Counted from the stretch's first letter, positions 42,662-52,244 are shown. The stretch is 64,000 nt of DNA from Terriglobia bacterium (GCA_020073485.1 JAIQFB010000023.1:1-64000), one strand, 5' to 3'. The notes: generated by a model from the sequence alone, not told the origin. Made by a program: numbers and translations.

Positions 42662-44463
42662 CTGGCGGGGTCGGTCGAGCCGCGCAGGATGCCGTTGCGA
42701 ATGCGGCGCTGTTTGTCGGTGGCGTCCGGCATTTCCGTAATCTGATAGGTTCCGTCGGTCAAGCGCCCGAGGGGAAACGAAAATTCGCGTTCTTCCCCGC
42801 TTCTGCGGACTCTCAAGGTGACGCGCTCGCCGGGCTGGCGGTCACGCAGCCAGCGTTCCGGGGAGCGCGGGATTGCTTCTCCGTTCAAACGAACCAAGGC
42901 GTCTCCGTCAAGCAAACCCGATTGTCCGGCCGCGCTTTCCGGGTCGAGAGAGTCGACCGATAAGACACCGGAGAATTCGCGAGCGATCGTGAAACCCAGC
43001 GAAGCTCGATGCTGCGCGGTGTCATGAATCGCAAGGCCCGCACGCTCCAGAATACTCGAAAATGGAATTTCCGCGGTGCCGGAAACGTATTGGGCGAAAA
43101 AATCCTTGAGGTCGGCGTTTGCGTCAGGGGCATTCTTGCGAATGACCTGCTCGGCCACGGCGCGGATGCCCTCGCTGTCATTATAGAAGCGGCCGCGCTG
43201 GGCGTATTCCACGTTCAGGGTTCTCAGGACATCATCGAGGCTGGCGCGATTGTCGGTGCGGTCCCGCAGGGTGATATCCAGGACCAGGCCCACGAGTCCT
43301 CCCTTGTCGTAGTAGGAGATGCTTTCCTCGGGGCGCGTGTACAGGGGATATTTTTCATACCAGGCGTCCAGGCTGGACTGCTCGACGCTTTGCCAGCGGT
43401 GCGCGGGGCGCGTTTCCAGTTCGTTGATCTGGCCGGCGACATCGGAATAGAACTGCTGGGTGGACCAAAGGCCGGTGCGCACCAGGGTGTAGGCCGCGTA
43501 GGTATTGGTGACGCCCTCGGCGAACCAGAGCGAGCGCGTATACATTTCTTTCGTGTAGTCCACCGGTTCAAGCGATTGCGGACGGATGCGTTTCACGTTC
43601 CAGGAGTGAAAAAATTCATGCGCGGAATAGCTGGCGAGCTGCGCGGGGATGTCCGCGGAGATGGCCGTGCAGTTGGAGTGCTCCATTCCGCCGCCGCCGA
43701 AATTCTGGCCGACGTGAAGCAGGAACATGTACTCGCGGAACGGTGCGCCGCCCATGAGCGAGACTTCGTAATCCACGATGCGCTTGAGCGTGTCGGAAAG
43801 GCGCATGCGGTCGCCCGCGTCGCCATGCACGACAATGCGGATCGGGCGGCCGCCGGCCGCGATGCGGGATTCGTCAAATACGCCAATTTCCACGGGAGCG
43901 TCCACCAGGGCGTCATAGCTGGGAGCAACGAAGGTGGTGTTCGCGCCCGCGGCGGATTTTCCGGCAGTATCCAGTTCCACGGCAACGCGCCACGGTTCGG
44001 GCACACTTTCAAATTTCACGCGGGTGTCTTCTGCGCGGCGGTCCGGAACGTAGAGCAGGACCATGGCGAGGTTGAGAAAGGCGTGATCCGCGTTGAGCTG
44101 CGAGGCGAAGGGGCCGGGCTCGTCCCAGTAGATGGGATAGGTAATCGTGACCGTGCCTGTGGCGGATACTTGCCAGGTTTGTTTGTCGAGTTTCACCAGC
44201 GGGAGGACGTGATTGTCTTCGTCGTGGGCGGTAACTTGCATGACGTGCGCGGAAAAATCGCGAATTTGGTACAACGCGTCCCAGGCGGGCATCTGGACGG
44301 TGAGGGTGCTGCGCGTGTTGGGAACACGCATGGTGACGAAGAAAATATGTCGTTCGGGGTGGGCGATCGAAACCGTGTAATCGATGGTGGCGTGCGCGGG
44401 CCGCGCGAATAACAGCGCCACAAACACCATGGCCCAGCACGTGCTTCGGGCGCTCACGATCAT
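42658..44463 (-). CDS. M61-family (glycyl aminopeptidase-like) peptidase with PDZ domain
   Basis: 601 residues from the ATG at 44463, which overlaps the mpl stop by ATGA. The signal peptide (about 1-25) directs it to the periplasm. Zn site: HEFFHSWN (His282, His286; Glu283 as base) and Glu316 in FAEGVTNTY. A PDZ domain is near the C-terminus (about 495-570, including LGFTIAREFSGVLSVDSLDPESAAGQSGLLDGDALVRLNG). M61 enzymes remove N-terminal Gly/Ala residues. Within an operon for muropeptide recycling it might act on cell-wall-derived peptides, which is my inference. Confidence 0.88.
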   Translation of the reverse strand: MIVSARSTCWAMVFVALLFARPAHATIDYTVSIAHPERHIFFVTMRVPNTRSTLTVQMPAWDALYQIRDFSAHVMQVTAHDEDNHVLPLVKLDKQTWQVSATGTVTITYPIYWDEPGPFASQLNADHAFLNLAMVLLYVPDRRAEDTRVKFESVPEPWRVAVELDTAGKSAAGANTTFVAPSYDALVDAPVEIGVFDESRIAAGGRPIRIVVHGDAGDRMRLSDTLKRIVDYEVSLMGGAPFREYMFLLHVGQNFGGGGMEHSNCTAISADIPAQLASYSAHEFFHSWNVKRIRPQSLEPVDYTKEMYTRSLWFAEGVTNTYAAYTLVRTGLWSTQQFYSDVAGQINELETRPAHRWQSVEQSSLDAWYEKYPLYTRPEESISYYDKGGLVGLVLDITLRDRTDNRASLDDVLRTLNVEYAQRGRFYNDSEGIRAVAEQVIRKNAPDANADLKDFFAQYVSGTAEIPFSSILERAGLAIHDTAQHRASLGFTIAREFSGVLSVDSLDPESAAGQSGLLDGDALVRLNGEAIPRSPERWLRDRQPGERVTLRVRRSGEEREFSFPLGRLTDGTYQITEMPDATDKQRRIRNGILRGSTDPAR

Positions 44464-45905
44464 CCGTTCGACTTCCCTGCCGGCGCGCCGCGTTCCTGCA
44501 GTTTTCCGAGCAGCTTGCCGCACAGGCCGTCGAAGCTGCCGTTGGACATGATCAGGACCAGGTCGCCAGGGCGCGTTTCCGACGCGAGATATTCGGCAAT
44601 CTGCCCGGCGGACTCGAAACCTTCCGCTTTTCGTCCGGCGGAACGCACGGATTGCAGGACGCGATCCGGGGACAGGCGTTCTTCATCACCGAGCAGGTTG
44701 GCGCGATTCACGGCGCCCAGGACGGCGGCGTCGGCGGTGGCGAGCGAAGCGGCGAGATCAGATTCAAAGACGCGGCGGCGCATGGTGTTGGAGCGCGGCT
44801 CGAATACAGCCCAGAGGCGGCGGCCGGGCCAGCGGTGTCGGGCCGCGTCGATGGTGACCCGTATGGCCGTGGGGTGGTGCGCGAAATCGTCGACCACGAG
44901 GACGCCCGAGGTTTCGCCTTTCACTTCCAACCGGCGCAGCACTCCCTGAAACTCGGCGAGCGCGCCTTCAAGGGCTTCGCGCTGGACGCCGCGGCCGTGC
45001 GCGATGGCGATGGCCGAAACCGCGTTCAAGACGTTGTGGCGACCGGCGAGTTGCATTCTGACTCTGGCGACTTCGGCCCCTCGATAGGAGACGCGGAAGC
45101 GCGTTTCGCCTTCGGTGAATTCGACGTCGCCGGCGAGCCAATCGACTCCGGGCGTGAAGCCATAGGTTTCAACGGGGCAAAACGCCTTGGCCACAACGCC
45201 GCGAACCGTTTCGCTTTCGCCCCAGGCGACGATGCGGCCGCTGCGCGGGACCAGGTTCACCATGCGCCGGAACTGAAGCTCGATTGCGGCGAGATTCTCG
45301 TAAATATCGGCGTGATCGAATTCCAGCGACGTAATGATCGCTTCGCGCGGGTGGTAGTGCAGAAATTTTGGGGCTTTGTCGAAGAAGGCGGAGTCGTACT
45401 CGTCGCCTTCCAGGACAAATTCGCCGCCGCCGCCGAGGCCAAAGCTGCGGCCGAAATTTTCGGCCACTCCGCCGATGAGGAAATTCGGGCGGCGTCCCGC
45501 GTAATGAAGGATCCAGGAAAGCATCGAGGTGGTGGTGGTCTTGCCGTGCGTGCCGGTGACGATCAGCGAATCGTGACCGGGCAGAAAAAATTCCTCAAGA
45601 GTCTGAGGCAGCGAGCGATACGGAATATTCCGGTCCAGAACGGTTTCCACTTCCGGATTGCCGCGCGACAGCGCATTGCCGAGAACCACGATGTCGGGCG
45701 CGGGATCGAGACTTGATTCGGAAAAACCGTTGGTCCAGCGAATGCCAAGGCCTTCGAGCAGCGTGGAGGCGGGGGGATACACGCCCGTGTCCGAGCCTGT
45801 TACGCGATGGCCGCTCTCGGCGAGCATTCCGGCGAGCGGGGCCATGGCCGCGCCGCCAATTCCCGACAGATGAAAATGCAGGGGCTTGGTCAAGGATTTG
45901 GTCAT
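44460..45905 (-). CDS. mpl: UDP-N-acetylmuramate:L-alanyl-gamma-D-glutamyl-meso-diaminopimelate ligase
   Basis: 481 residues of the Mur ligase family: Rossmann-like start (FHLSGIGGAAMAPLAGMLAESGH), ATP loop GTHGKTTTTSM (118-128), the central EGDEYDSAFFDK motif, and the Mpl-specific FEPRSNTMRRRVF near the C-terminal domain, which separates it from MurC. It attaches recycled tripeptide directly to UDP-MurNAc. Both gene borders are ATGA overlaps (with ldcA before and the M61 gene after). Confidence 0.92.
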   Translation of the reverse strand: MTKSLTKPLHFHLSGIGGAAMAPLAGMLAESGHRVTGSDTGVYPPASTLLEGLGIRWTNGFSESSLDPAPDIVVLGNALSRGNPEVETVLDRNIPYRSLPQTLEEFFLPGHDSLIVTGTHGKTTTTSMLSWILHYAGRRPNFLIGGVAENFGRSFGLGGGGEFVLEGDEYDSAFFDKAPKFLHYHPREAIITSLEFDHADIYENLAAIELQFRRMVNLVPRSGRIVAWGESETVRGVVAKAFCPVETYGFTPGVDWLAGDVEFTEGETRFRVSYRGAEVARVRMQLAGRHNVLNAVSAIAIAHGRGVQREALEGALAEFQGVLRRLEVKGETSGVLVVDDFAHHPTAIRVTIDAARHRWPGRRLWAVFEPRSNTMRRRVFESDLAASLATADAAVLGAVNRANLLGDEERLSPDRVLQSVRSAGRKAEGFESAGQIAEYLASETRPGDLVLIMSNGSFDGLCGKLLGKLQERGAPAGKSNG

Positions 45906-46840
45906 GGGCGCACCGCCGGTTCGAGAATGTCCAGCCGGCCTTCGCCGGTGGCGTGCAGGCGGGCGGGAACGCCCAACGGCAACGTCAGCATCGGGCGCAG
46001 GGTGTGGCCCACGGGGGCGCCATACACAATCGGAATTCGCAACGGGGCGAGGATGCGTTTGCAGACTTCGGCGACAGTGACCGTGCTACCCTCGGGCGGC
46101 TCCGACTCGGGAAATTCGCCTAGGACGATGCCCTTTACTCCTTTGAATTTTCCGGCCTGCCTGAGATGCAGCAACATGCGGTCGAGCTGGTACGGTTTCA
46201 CGCCGCGGTCCTCCAGGACTAGGATACTGCCGTGAGTGTCAAGTTCCCAAGCAGTACCGAGCGAAGTTTCGATCAGAGTAATGCAGCCGCCGAGCAGGGT
46301 CCCGGTGGCCGAGCCGCGCACCAGGGTTTCGCCGCGCAGCGGGGCGGACCAGCCGGTATTGGTTGCGGTCATCGAGCACATGAAGGTGTCGGGATCGTAG
46401 CCGCCGGTGGCGTTGGCTCCGGCGTCAAAGCCTCCGGCTACCAGCGGGCCGTAGAACGTGACCCAGCGGAGTTTTTGCCACAGAAAAATGTGGACCGAGG
46501 TGAGATCGCTGAAGCCGCAAAATATTTTGGGGCGTTTCAGCCGCGCGGGCTTCAGGCCTTCCAGGAGTTCCGAGCTGCCGTATCCTCCCCGGGTGCAGAA
46601 CACTCCGCGGACATCCGGGCGTGTGAGCGCTTCCCGCAATTCGGCCAGGCGCGATTTCAGCGGGGCGGAAAAATAGCCTTCCGGATTGCGCTGCGCCGAT
46701 TCCTCGACGACGCGATAGTCGAGCTGTGTCAGGTTTTCGCATCCGCGGCGGATGTGTTCGATTTTGGCGGAACTGGCCGGGGCGACGACGGCGATGGTGC
46801 TTCCCGGGACGAGCGCTGGCGGCTTGAGAGCTTTGGGCAT
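45902..46840 (-). CDS. ldcA: LD-carboxypeptidase (muramoyltetrapeptide carboxypeptidase), S66 family
   Basis: 312 residues from the ATG at 46840; a TTG ten codons earlier is open but overlaps the -10 box. The S66 nucleophile Ser sits in CTRGGYGSSELLEG (about 82-95 after the chosen start). The later catalytic Glu/His region includes LVLEDRGVKPYQLDRMLLHL and YGAPVGHTLRPMLTLPLG. It removes the terminal D-Ala from murein tetrapeptides in the cytoplasm, making the tripeptide that Mpl uses. That explains the ATGA overlap with mpl. Confidence 0.9.
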   Translation of the reverse strand: MPKALKPPALVPGSTIAVVAPASSAKIEHIRRGCENLTQLDYRVVEESAQRNPEGYFSAPLKSRLAELREALTRPDVRGVFCTRGGYGSSELLEGLKPARLKRPKIFCGFSDLTSVHIFLWQKLRWVTFYGPLVAGGFDAGANATGGYDPDTFMCSMTATNTGWSAPLRGETLVRGSATGTLLGGCITLIETSLGTAWELDTHGSILVLEDRGVKPYQLDRMLLHLRQAGKFKGVKGIVLGEFPESEPPEGSTVTVAEVCKRILAPLRIPIVYGAPVGHTLRPMLTLPLGVPARLHATGEGRLDILEPAVRP

Positions 46841-46861
46841 GGGAGTAGAAAACGAAGTTGG

Positions 46862-46867
46862 ATTATA
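46862..46867 (-). promoter_or_regulatory. -10 box for the ldcA-mpl-M61-plsC operon
   Basis: TATAAT on the minus strand, 21 bases before the ldcA ATG. No convincing -35 box is seen. Confidence 0.4.
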
Positions 46868-46949
46868 CAACGCGCAAATGACTGGAACGGATCACCGATG
46901 TGCTCGCTGTTGCTCTGGCTACTAACAGTTTGCGAAAAAACTCAAAGTA

Positions 46950-47065
46950 TGATCATTCCTAGGCATGATCTTGCCGAGGAATCCTTCTTTCTTGTCCTGC
47001 GATTCAATCGAATAGGGATTCCTCGCGTAGTTTATCCCGATCGCTACCGGGACTCGGAATGACCA
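46950..47065. repeat. Family C hairpin repeat, diverged full-length copy
   Basis: Starts ATCATTCCTAGG..., holds GCCGAGGAATCC and GGGATTCCTCGCG, and ends ACTCGGAATGACC. The inverted order of halves is the same as in the copies at 52245 and 52716. Confidence 0.6.
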
Positions 47066-47091
47066 CGCATTTAGGGTTTCCGCAGCCTGAC

Positions 47092-48000
47092 CTAGAGCGC
47101 AAAATGCGTCATCTTCTGAAAGTGCCTGGCCCGTGCGCTGATTTCCGAGCGTTTTAAGGTGCGCAGGCGGTCCAGGCCGAATTTTTCGACGGTGAAGCTG
47201 CCCATCACGGAGCCGTAGACCATGGCGCGGCGGAGTTCCGCATCGCCAGCTCGCGGGACGCTGGCCAGGTAGCCCATGAAGCCTCCGGCGAAAGTGTCTC
47301 CGGCGCCGGTGGGATCGTGGACTTGTTCGAGCGGGAACGCCGGAACGTGAAAGGTGCGGTTCTGGTGGACCAACATCGCGCCGTACTCGCCGCGCTTGAT
47401 GACCAGGGCTTTCGGGCCGAGCGTAAAAATATGGCGGGCGGCGCGAAGCAGGTTATGCTCGTTCGATAGCTGGCGGGTTTCGGAGTCGTTGATCATCAAG
47501 ATGTCGGTGTGCTTCAGGGTTTCGCGAAGTTCTTTTGGCGTGCGCTCGATCCAGTAGTTCATGGTGTCGAGGGCGACGACCTTCGGACGCTTGCTCACCT
47601 GGTGCAGCACCGAGCGCTGCAGGGTGGGATCGATATTGGCCAGAAACACGTGCTCGGAGGATTGGTACGGGCCGGGCAGGCGCGGCTTGAATTCCGCGAA
47701 GACGTTTAATTCAGTGGCCAGCGTGGTGCGGTCGTTCATATTTTCGCTGTACTTCCCCGCCCAGAAGAACGTCTTTCCGTCGGCGCGCTCCAGGCCCAGG
47801 GTATCCACCTTGCGGCCTTTAAAAATGGACGCATCATTTTCGGTGAAATCGGTGCCAACGATGCCCACCAGATTTACGTGGGTAAAAAAACTGGCGGCGA
47901 CGGAAAAATAGGTCGCGGCGCCGCCCAGCATGCGGTCCACTTTTCCATGAGGAGTTTCGACTGCGTCAAAGGCTACCGACCCGACCACGAGTAAGGACAT
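47092..48000 (-). CDS. PfkB-family sugar/nucleoside kinase
   Basis: 302 residues of the ribokinase superfamily: GSVAFDAVETPHGKVDRMLGGAATYFSVAAS at the start and the ATP/anion-hole motif VHDPTGAGDTFAGGFMGYL (catalytic Asp near 245). It starts two bases after the stop of the methylthioadenosine phosphorylase gene, so a substrate from that pathway (ribose or adenosine-like compounds) is likely, but the exact one cannot be read from the sequence. The C-terminus (RARHFQKMTHFAL) is typical of an uncharacterised acidobacterial/planctomycete subgroup as far as I can judge. Confidence 0.85.
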   Translation of the reverse strand: MSLLVVGSVAFDAVETPHGKVDRMLGGAATYFSVAASFFTHVNLVGIVGTDFTENDASIFKGRKVDTLGLERADGKTFFWAGKYSENMNDRTTLATELNVFAEFKPRLPGPYQSSEHVFLANIDPTLQRSVLHQVSKRPKVVALDTMNYWIERTPKELRETLKHTDILMINDSETRQLSNEHNLLRAARHIFTLGPKALVIKRGEYGAMLVHQNRTFHVPAFPLEQVHDPTGAGDTFAGGFMGYLASVPRAGDAELRRAMVYGSVMGSFTVEKFGLDRLRTLKRSEISARARHFQKMTHFAL

Positions 48001-48002
48001 AT

Positions 48003-48920
48003 TCAGCGCGCTCCCGGCTTCAAGTATTTTCCAGCAATGACGTGCAGGCGTTTGCGGGCCGCGGCGGGGACCACCTTGGGATCGGTGACGATGGCGTGGG
48101 CCAGGGCCGATCCGCAGCGGCAGGTTCGGTCCGCGGGGATCGCGCGTACCGCTTCGCGGATCACATTTTGCGCGTTTTCCGCGTTCTTGTTCAGGTTGGA
48201 GATGATTTCCTCGAGCGTGACCGAGGAGTGCTCGGGATGCCAGCAGTCGTAGTCGGTGATCATGGCCACGGTGGCGTAGCAGATTTCGGCTTCGCGGGCG
48301 AGCTTGGCTTCGGTGACGTTGGTCATGCCGATGACCTCGAAGCGCATTTGGCGGTGGACGTGGGCCTCGGCCAGGGTGGAAAACTGCGGGCCCTCCATGC
48401 AGATGTAGGTGCCGCCGCGATGCACTTTTACTTTGGCTTGGTCGCAGGCATTGCCAAGGACTCCCGCGAGGTGGGCGCAGACCGGTTTGTCAAAGCCGAC
48501 GTGCGCGACGACGCCGCCTCCGAAAAATGTGGAGATGCGGTGGCGCGTGCGGTCGAAGAATTGATCGGGGATCAGGAAATCGAGCGGCTTCAGATCCTCC
48601 TGCAGCGAACCGACGGCGCTGACCGACATAATTCGCTCGACGCCGAGCTGCTTCATGGCGTGGATGTTGGCGCGGTAATTAATTTCCGAAGGCGTGAAGC
48701 GATGGCCCCGCGCGTGGCGCGCGAGAAAGGCGACGCGCTTGCCTTCCAGAGTGCCCGTGACGAGGGCGTCGCTGGGATCGCCGAACGGCGTCTTGACGCG
48801 AACCTCGCGAGTCTGGGCAAGGCCGGGCATGGTGTACAGGCCGCTGCCGCCGATAATGCCGATGGTGACCGCGTCCTTGCGAGCGTCGCGGGGTTTTGCC
48901 GGGTGCTTCTTCTTGGGCAT
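48003..48920 (-). CDS. mtnP: S-methyl-5'-thioadenosine phosphorylase
   Basis: 305 residues from the ATG at 48920; AAGGA lies seven bases upstream. The family I nucleoside phosphorylase motifs are present: IGIIGGSGLYTMPGL, VKTPFGDPSDALVTG, LARHARGHRFTPSEINYRANI, GGTYICMEGPQFSTLAE and MITDYDCWH. It splits methylthioadenosine, a by-product of polyamine or quorum-signal synthesis, into adenine and methylthioribose-1-phosphate. A basic N-terminal extension (MPKKKHPAKPRDARKDA) is not part of the fold. The next gene is a PfkB kinase. Confidence 0.92.
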   Translation of the reverse strand: MPKKKHPAKPRDARKDAVTIGIIGGSGLYTMPGLAQTREVRVKTPFGDPSDALVTGTLEGKRVAFLARHARGHRFTPSEINYRANIHAMKQLGVERIMSVSAVGSLQEDLKPLDFLIPDQFFDRTRHRISTFFGGGVVAHVGFDKPVCAHLAGVLGNACDQAKVKVHRGGTYICMEGPQFSTLAEAHVHRQMRFEVIGMTNVTEAKLAREAEICYATVAMITDYDCWHPEHSSVTLEEIISNLNKNAENAQNVIREAVRAIPADRTCRCGSALAHAIVTDPKVVPAAARKRLHVIAGKYLKPGAR

Positions 48921-48943
48921 GAACAAATCCTTGTGAAAATAAT

Positions 48944-49786
48944 TTAGGCGTCTAATTGTACGGGTTCGAGGACGAATTTGCCCTTTTGTTCGGTCAGGTA
49001 GCCGCAGGGCGTGCGCGCTTCGTGGCCGAAAATCACCAGCCATTCGCCGCGTACGGCTTGCGGGATCCATTTCTGCTTGTTCTCGAGCGTCGTCAGCGGG
49101 TAGAGATCATAGCCCATGATCCAGGGATACGGAACGTGCGCGGCCGTCGGGATCAGGTCCGCGGTGAAGAAGACCGTCTTGCCGCCGCCGGTGAGGCGGA
49201 CGCACATCATGTCGCGGTTGTGGCCTGGGACGCGAATGAGTTCGATGCCGGGAACCGGCTCGGCATCGCCCTCCAGCAGTTGCCACTGGGCCGATTTCTG
49301 CATGGGCATGTAATTTTCGAGGAAATAGCTGGCGCGGTCGCGATCGGTGGGAGACTGCGCGTGTTCGAATTCGGCGCGCTGGACGATGTAGCGCGCGTTG
49401 GGAAACAGGGGGATGGCTTCCCCGTTGATGAGGCGCGTGTTCCAGCCGCAGTGATCGAAGTGCAGGTGTGTGTTGATGACGATGTCGATTTTTTCGGGCG
49501 GCACGCCGTGGGTGACCAGCTTGTCGGGGAGGCGCGGGGCGTCATCGAAGGAATAAATTTCGGTGCGCTTGGCGTCCCACTTGTCGCCCGCGCCGGTCTC
49601 GATCAGGATCCATTTTCCGGCCGCGCGGATCAGCAGCGAATTCATAGCCATGAGGATGCGGTTGCGCTCATCGGGGGGCGCTACGCGCTCCCACATTGGC
49701 TTTGGGATCACGCCGAACATCGCTCCGCCATCCAGACGAAATGTTCCGTCCGTGATGAGCCAAAATTCCAGGTCGCCGAGTTTCAT
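48944..49786 (-). CDS. Metallo-beta-lactamase-fold hydrolase
   Basis: 280 residues. The zinc motif is THLHFDHCGWNTR (HxHxDH), with further ligands in VPGHNRDMMCVRL (His), FFTADLIPTAAHV (Asp) and VIFGHEARTP (His). It most resembles the MBL-fold enzymes that include lactonases such as AHL lactonase. A lactonase or thioesterase role is a family-level guess. No signal peptide. Its ATG overlaps the meaB stop (ATGA, with GGAGAGG as ribosome site), and it lies 23 bp before mtnP. Quorum-signal synthesis yields methylthioadenosine, so the pairing with mtnP is suggestive only. Confidence 0.8.
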   Translation of the reverse strand: MKLGDLEFWLITDGTFRLDGGAMFGVIPKPMWERVAPPDERNRILMAMNSLLIRAAGKWILIETGAGDKWDAKRTEIYSFDDAPRLPDKLVTHGVPPEKIDIVINTHLHFDHCGWNTRLINGEAIPLFPNARYIVQRAEFEHAQSPTDRDRASYFLENYMPMQKSAQWQLLEGDAEPVPGIELIRVPGHNRDMMCVRLTGGGKTVFFTADLIPTAAHVPYPWIMGYDLYPLTTLENKQKWIPQAVRGEWLVIFGHEARTPCGYLTEQKGKFVLEPVQLDA

Positions 49787-50772
49787 TTCCTCTCCCAGGA
49801 TTTTTCCGCGTGCGTTAGAAGTTCACGAGCCGCCGCATAAGGGTCTTTTTTCCGGGCCGCCACTTCGCCGGCCAGCGCGTCCAGGAGGGACTCTCCTGTT
49901 TCGCCCGAAATTATGCGCCTTAAAAACTGTTCCTCAGCCAGCGCCAGAAGCCGCCGTTTCCAGTGTTCCAATCTTTTGGCCCGCTGCGCTGCATCGTTGC
50001 GGGATTGTTCGCGGTATTGCTCGACGGCCGCGGCCAGTTCGCCGATGCCCTTGTTCTCGGTGGCCACGGTGCGAATAATTCTGGGCTTCCAGCCGGCGCG
50101 CTCCGGGGCCAGATGGAGCATGGCTTCCAGCTCGGCCTCCATGCGATCGGCTCCCTCGCGTTCGGATTTATTCAGAACGAATATATCGGCGATTTCCATC
50201 AGCCCGGCCTTCATATTTTGCACGTCGTCTCCGAGGCCCGGAACCAGAAGGACCAGCGTGCAATCGGCCAGGCGCACAATGTCGACTTCATCCTGCCCGA
50301 CGCCGACTGTCTCGACCAGGATAAATTCTTTTCCCGCGGCGTCCAGGACCAGGGCCACTTCGCCTGTGGCGCGGGCGAGGCCGCCGAGAAATCCGCGCGT
50401 GGCCATCGAGCGGATGAAAATTCCGGCGTCGCCGGCGTGGCCCTGCATGCGGATACGGTCACCCAGGATTGCGCCGCCCGTGTAGGGGCTGGTGGGATCA
50501 ACGGCGATGATGCCGACCTGGTGGCCGGCCTTGCGGTAGTTTGCCGCGAGACGGTCGACCAGCGTGCTCTTGCCCGTGCCGGGGGCTCCGGTGATTCCGA
50601 GGACGAAGGCGCGGCCGGTGTCCGGAAACAGTGTGCGAAGAAGTTCCTCCGAGTGCGGGTCGTGAGCTTCCACGGCGGTGATGGCGCGGGAAACGGCGCG
50701 GATGTCTCCGCTTCGGATTTGTTCGGCCCAAGCTGCGACGTCGACGGGCACGGTTGAGGGCGCAGGATTCAC
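49783..50772 (-). CDS. meaB: Methylmalonyl-CoA mutase-associated GTPase MeaB
   Basis: 329 residues. G-protein motifs: GITGAPGTGKSTLVDRL (P-loop), VDPTSPYTGGAILGDRIRMQ (the MeaB/ArgK-type G2 region), ILVETVGVGQDEVDI (G3) and VLNKSERE (G4). It protects and reloads adenosylcobalamin-dependent methylmalonyl-CoA mutase. No mutase gene lies in the window; the neighbouring acyl-CoA dehydrogenase fits branched-chain/propionyl-CoA catabolism. It starts with GTG without a clear ribosome site. Confidence 0.92.
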   Translation of the reverse strand: MNPAPSTVPVDVAAWAEQIRSGDIRAVSRAITAVEAHDPHSEELLRTLFPDTGRAFVLGITGAPGTGKSTLVDRLAANYRKAGHQVGIIAVDPTSPYTGGAILGDRIRMQGHAGDAGIFIRSMATRGFLGGLARATGEVALVLDAAGKEFILVETVGVGQDEVDIVRLADCTLVLLVPGLGDDVQNMKAGLMEIADIFVLNKSEREGADRMEAELEAMLHLAPERAGWKPRIIRTVATENKGIGELAAAVEQYREQSRNDAAQRAKRLEHWKRRLLALAEEQFLRRIISGETGESLLDALAGEVAARKKDPYAAARELLTHAEKSWERK

Positions 50773-50890
50773 AGGAGTTTACAAGTTAACATGGAATTGC
50801 GTTCGCGAAAAATGGAGGAAGAACTTTTTGAGGGGCTTCAAGCAGGCGCTGGTTGGCAATTCTCTACTCACACGGCATCAAGGCAAAAGA

Positions 50891-50930
50891 AGGAGGGATC
50901 CCTCGGCGAAGAACTTGCCTCGGAATGACG
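50891..50930. repeat. Family C repeat, half copy
   Basis: AGGAGGGATCCCTCGGCGAA ... CTCGGAATGACGG, a diverged half element between the acyl-CoA dehydrogenase and meaB. Confidence 0.55.
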
Positions 50931-50962
50931 GCGTTTTTCGCCGCCTGCAAAGACTGTTGGGC

Positions 50963-52150
50963 TTACTTCGCGTCCAGGATCTGACGGGCGATGACCATGC
51001 GTTGGATTTCGCTGGTGCCTTCGCCGATGGTGCAGAGCTTGGAGTCGCGATAGAACTTTTCGACGGGGTAATCCTTGACGAAACCGTAGCCGCCGAAAAT
51101 TTGCACGGCTTCGTTGGCTACGCGCACTCCTACCTCGCTGGCGTAGAGTTTAGCCATGCTGGATTCCTTGGTGAAGCGCGGGCCTTTCTGGTCGGCGAGC
51201 CAGGCGGCGCGGTAGACCAGCCAGCGGGCAGCGTCGATTTCGGTGGCCATGTCGGCCAGCTTGAATTGAATGGCTTGGAATTCGCTGATGGTCTTGCCGA
51301 ATTGTTTTCGCTGTTTGGCGTATTTTGTGGCCGCTTCGTAAGCGCCTTGCGCCATGCCCAAGGCCAGTGCGGCAATCGAGATGCGTCCGCCGTCAAGGAC
51401 CTGCAGCGTGTTCACGAATCCGCGGCCTTCGGCGCCCAGAAGATTTGCTTCCGGGACCAGGCAATCACTGAAGACGACTTCGGAGGTATCGCTGGCGCGC
51501 ATGCCCAGCTTGTTTTCTTTTTTTCCGGGGCGAAATCCCGGATTCCCTTTTTCCAAAATAAATGCGGAGATTCCTTTTGCGCCCTTGGCTTTGTCGGTCA
51601 CGGCCATGGCCACGCAGACGTCGGCATAGTGGCCGTTGGTGGTGAAAGTTTTCGCGCCGTTCAGGATCCAGCCGCTGTCCTTGCGCACGGCCACGGTACG
51701 CGTACCTCCGGCGTCCGAGCCTGCGCCGGGTTCGGTCAGGGACCAGCATCCGAGTTTCTTGCCCTGCGCTAAGGGCACGACGTATTTTTTGCGCTGGTCT
51801 TCGTTGCCGAACTTATAGATGTGATTTGTGCACAGCGAGTTGTGGGCCGCGACGATCAGGCCGATAGAGCCGTCGACGCGAGCCAATTCTTCGATCACGC
51901 CGGCGTATTCGATGTAGCCGAGGCCGGCGCCGCCGTATTCCTCTGGGAAAATCACGCCGAGCAGGCCCATTTCGCCGAGTTTGGGGATCAGTTCGGAGGG
52001 AAAATGCGATGCTTCATCCCATTCCATGACATGCGGGAGGATTTCGGACTCGGCGAATTCGCGGACGGTGCGGCGGAGGTGCTGTTGTTCGTCGGTGAAG
52101 GAGAAATCCACGGCGCCTCGGGGGAGCGGAGTGTTCCGGTTACGTTCCAT
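50963..52150 (-). CDS. Acyl-CoA dehydrogenase (short/branched-chain type)
   Basis: 395 residues. FAD/substrate signatures [21 protein letters not shown] and [12 protein letters not shown] are near 135-175. The C-terminal motif [41 protein letters not shown] carries the catalytic Glu in GEGTSEIQ, the position used by short-chain/butyryl-CoA dehydrogenases. It forms the 2,3-double bond of acyl-CoA in beta-oxidation or amino-acid catabolism, passing electrons to ETF. The ATG has no ribosome site but is preceded by an AT-rich box (TATAAA three bases upstream). Confidence 0.9.
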   Translation of the reverse strand: MERNRNTPLPRGAVDFSFTDEQQHLRRTVREFAESEILPHVMEWDEASHFPSELIPKLGEMGLLGVIFPEEYGGAGLGYIEYAGVIEELARVDGSIGLIVAAHNSLCTNHIYKFGNEDQRKKYVVPLAQGKKLGCWSLTEPGAGSDAGGTRTVAVRKDSGWILNGAKTFTTNGHYADVCVAMAVTDKAKGAKGISAFILEKGNPGFRPGKKENKLGMRASDTSEVVFSDCLVPEANLLGAEGRGFVNTLQVLDGGRISIAALALGMAQGAYEAATKYAKQRKQFGKTISEFQAIQFKLADMATEIDAARWLVYRAAWLADQKGPRFTKESSMAKLYASEVGVRVANEAVQIFGGYGFVKDYPVEKFYRDSKLCTIGEGTSEIQRMVIARQILDAK

Positions 52151-52244
52151 TTATTTATACCATAGGCGTGAATGGCTGCTTTTCGGTCTGTTGGGGAGAG
52201 GTACCGAACACGCAACCTTGGCGGTCTTGCGTCGCACTCCCGCT

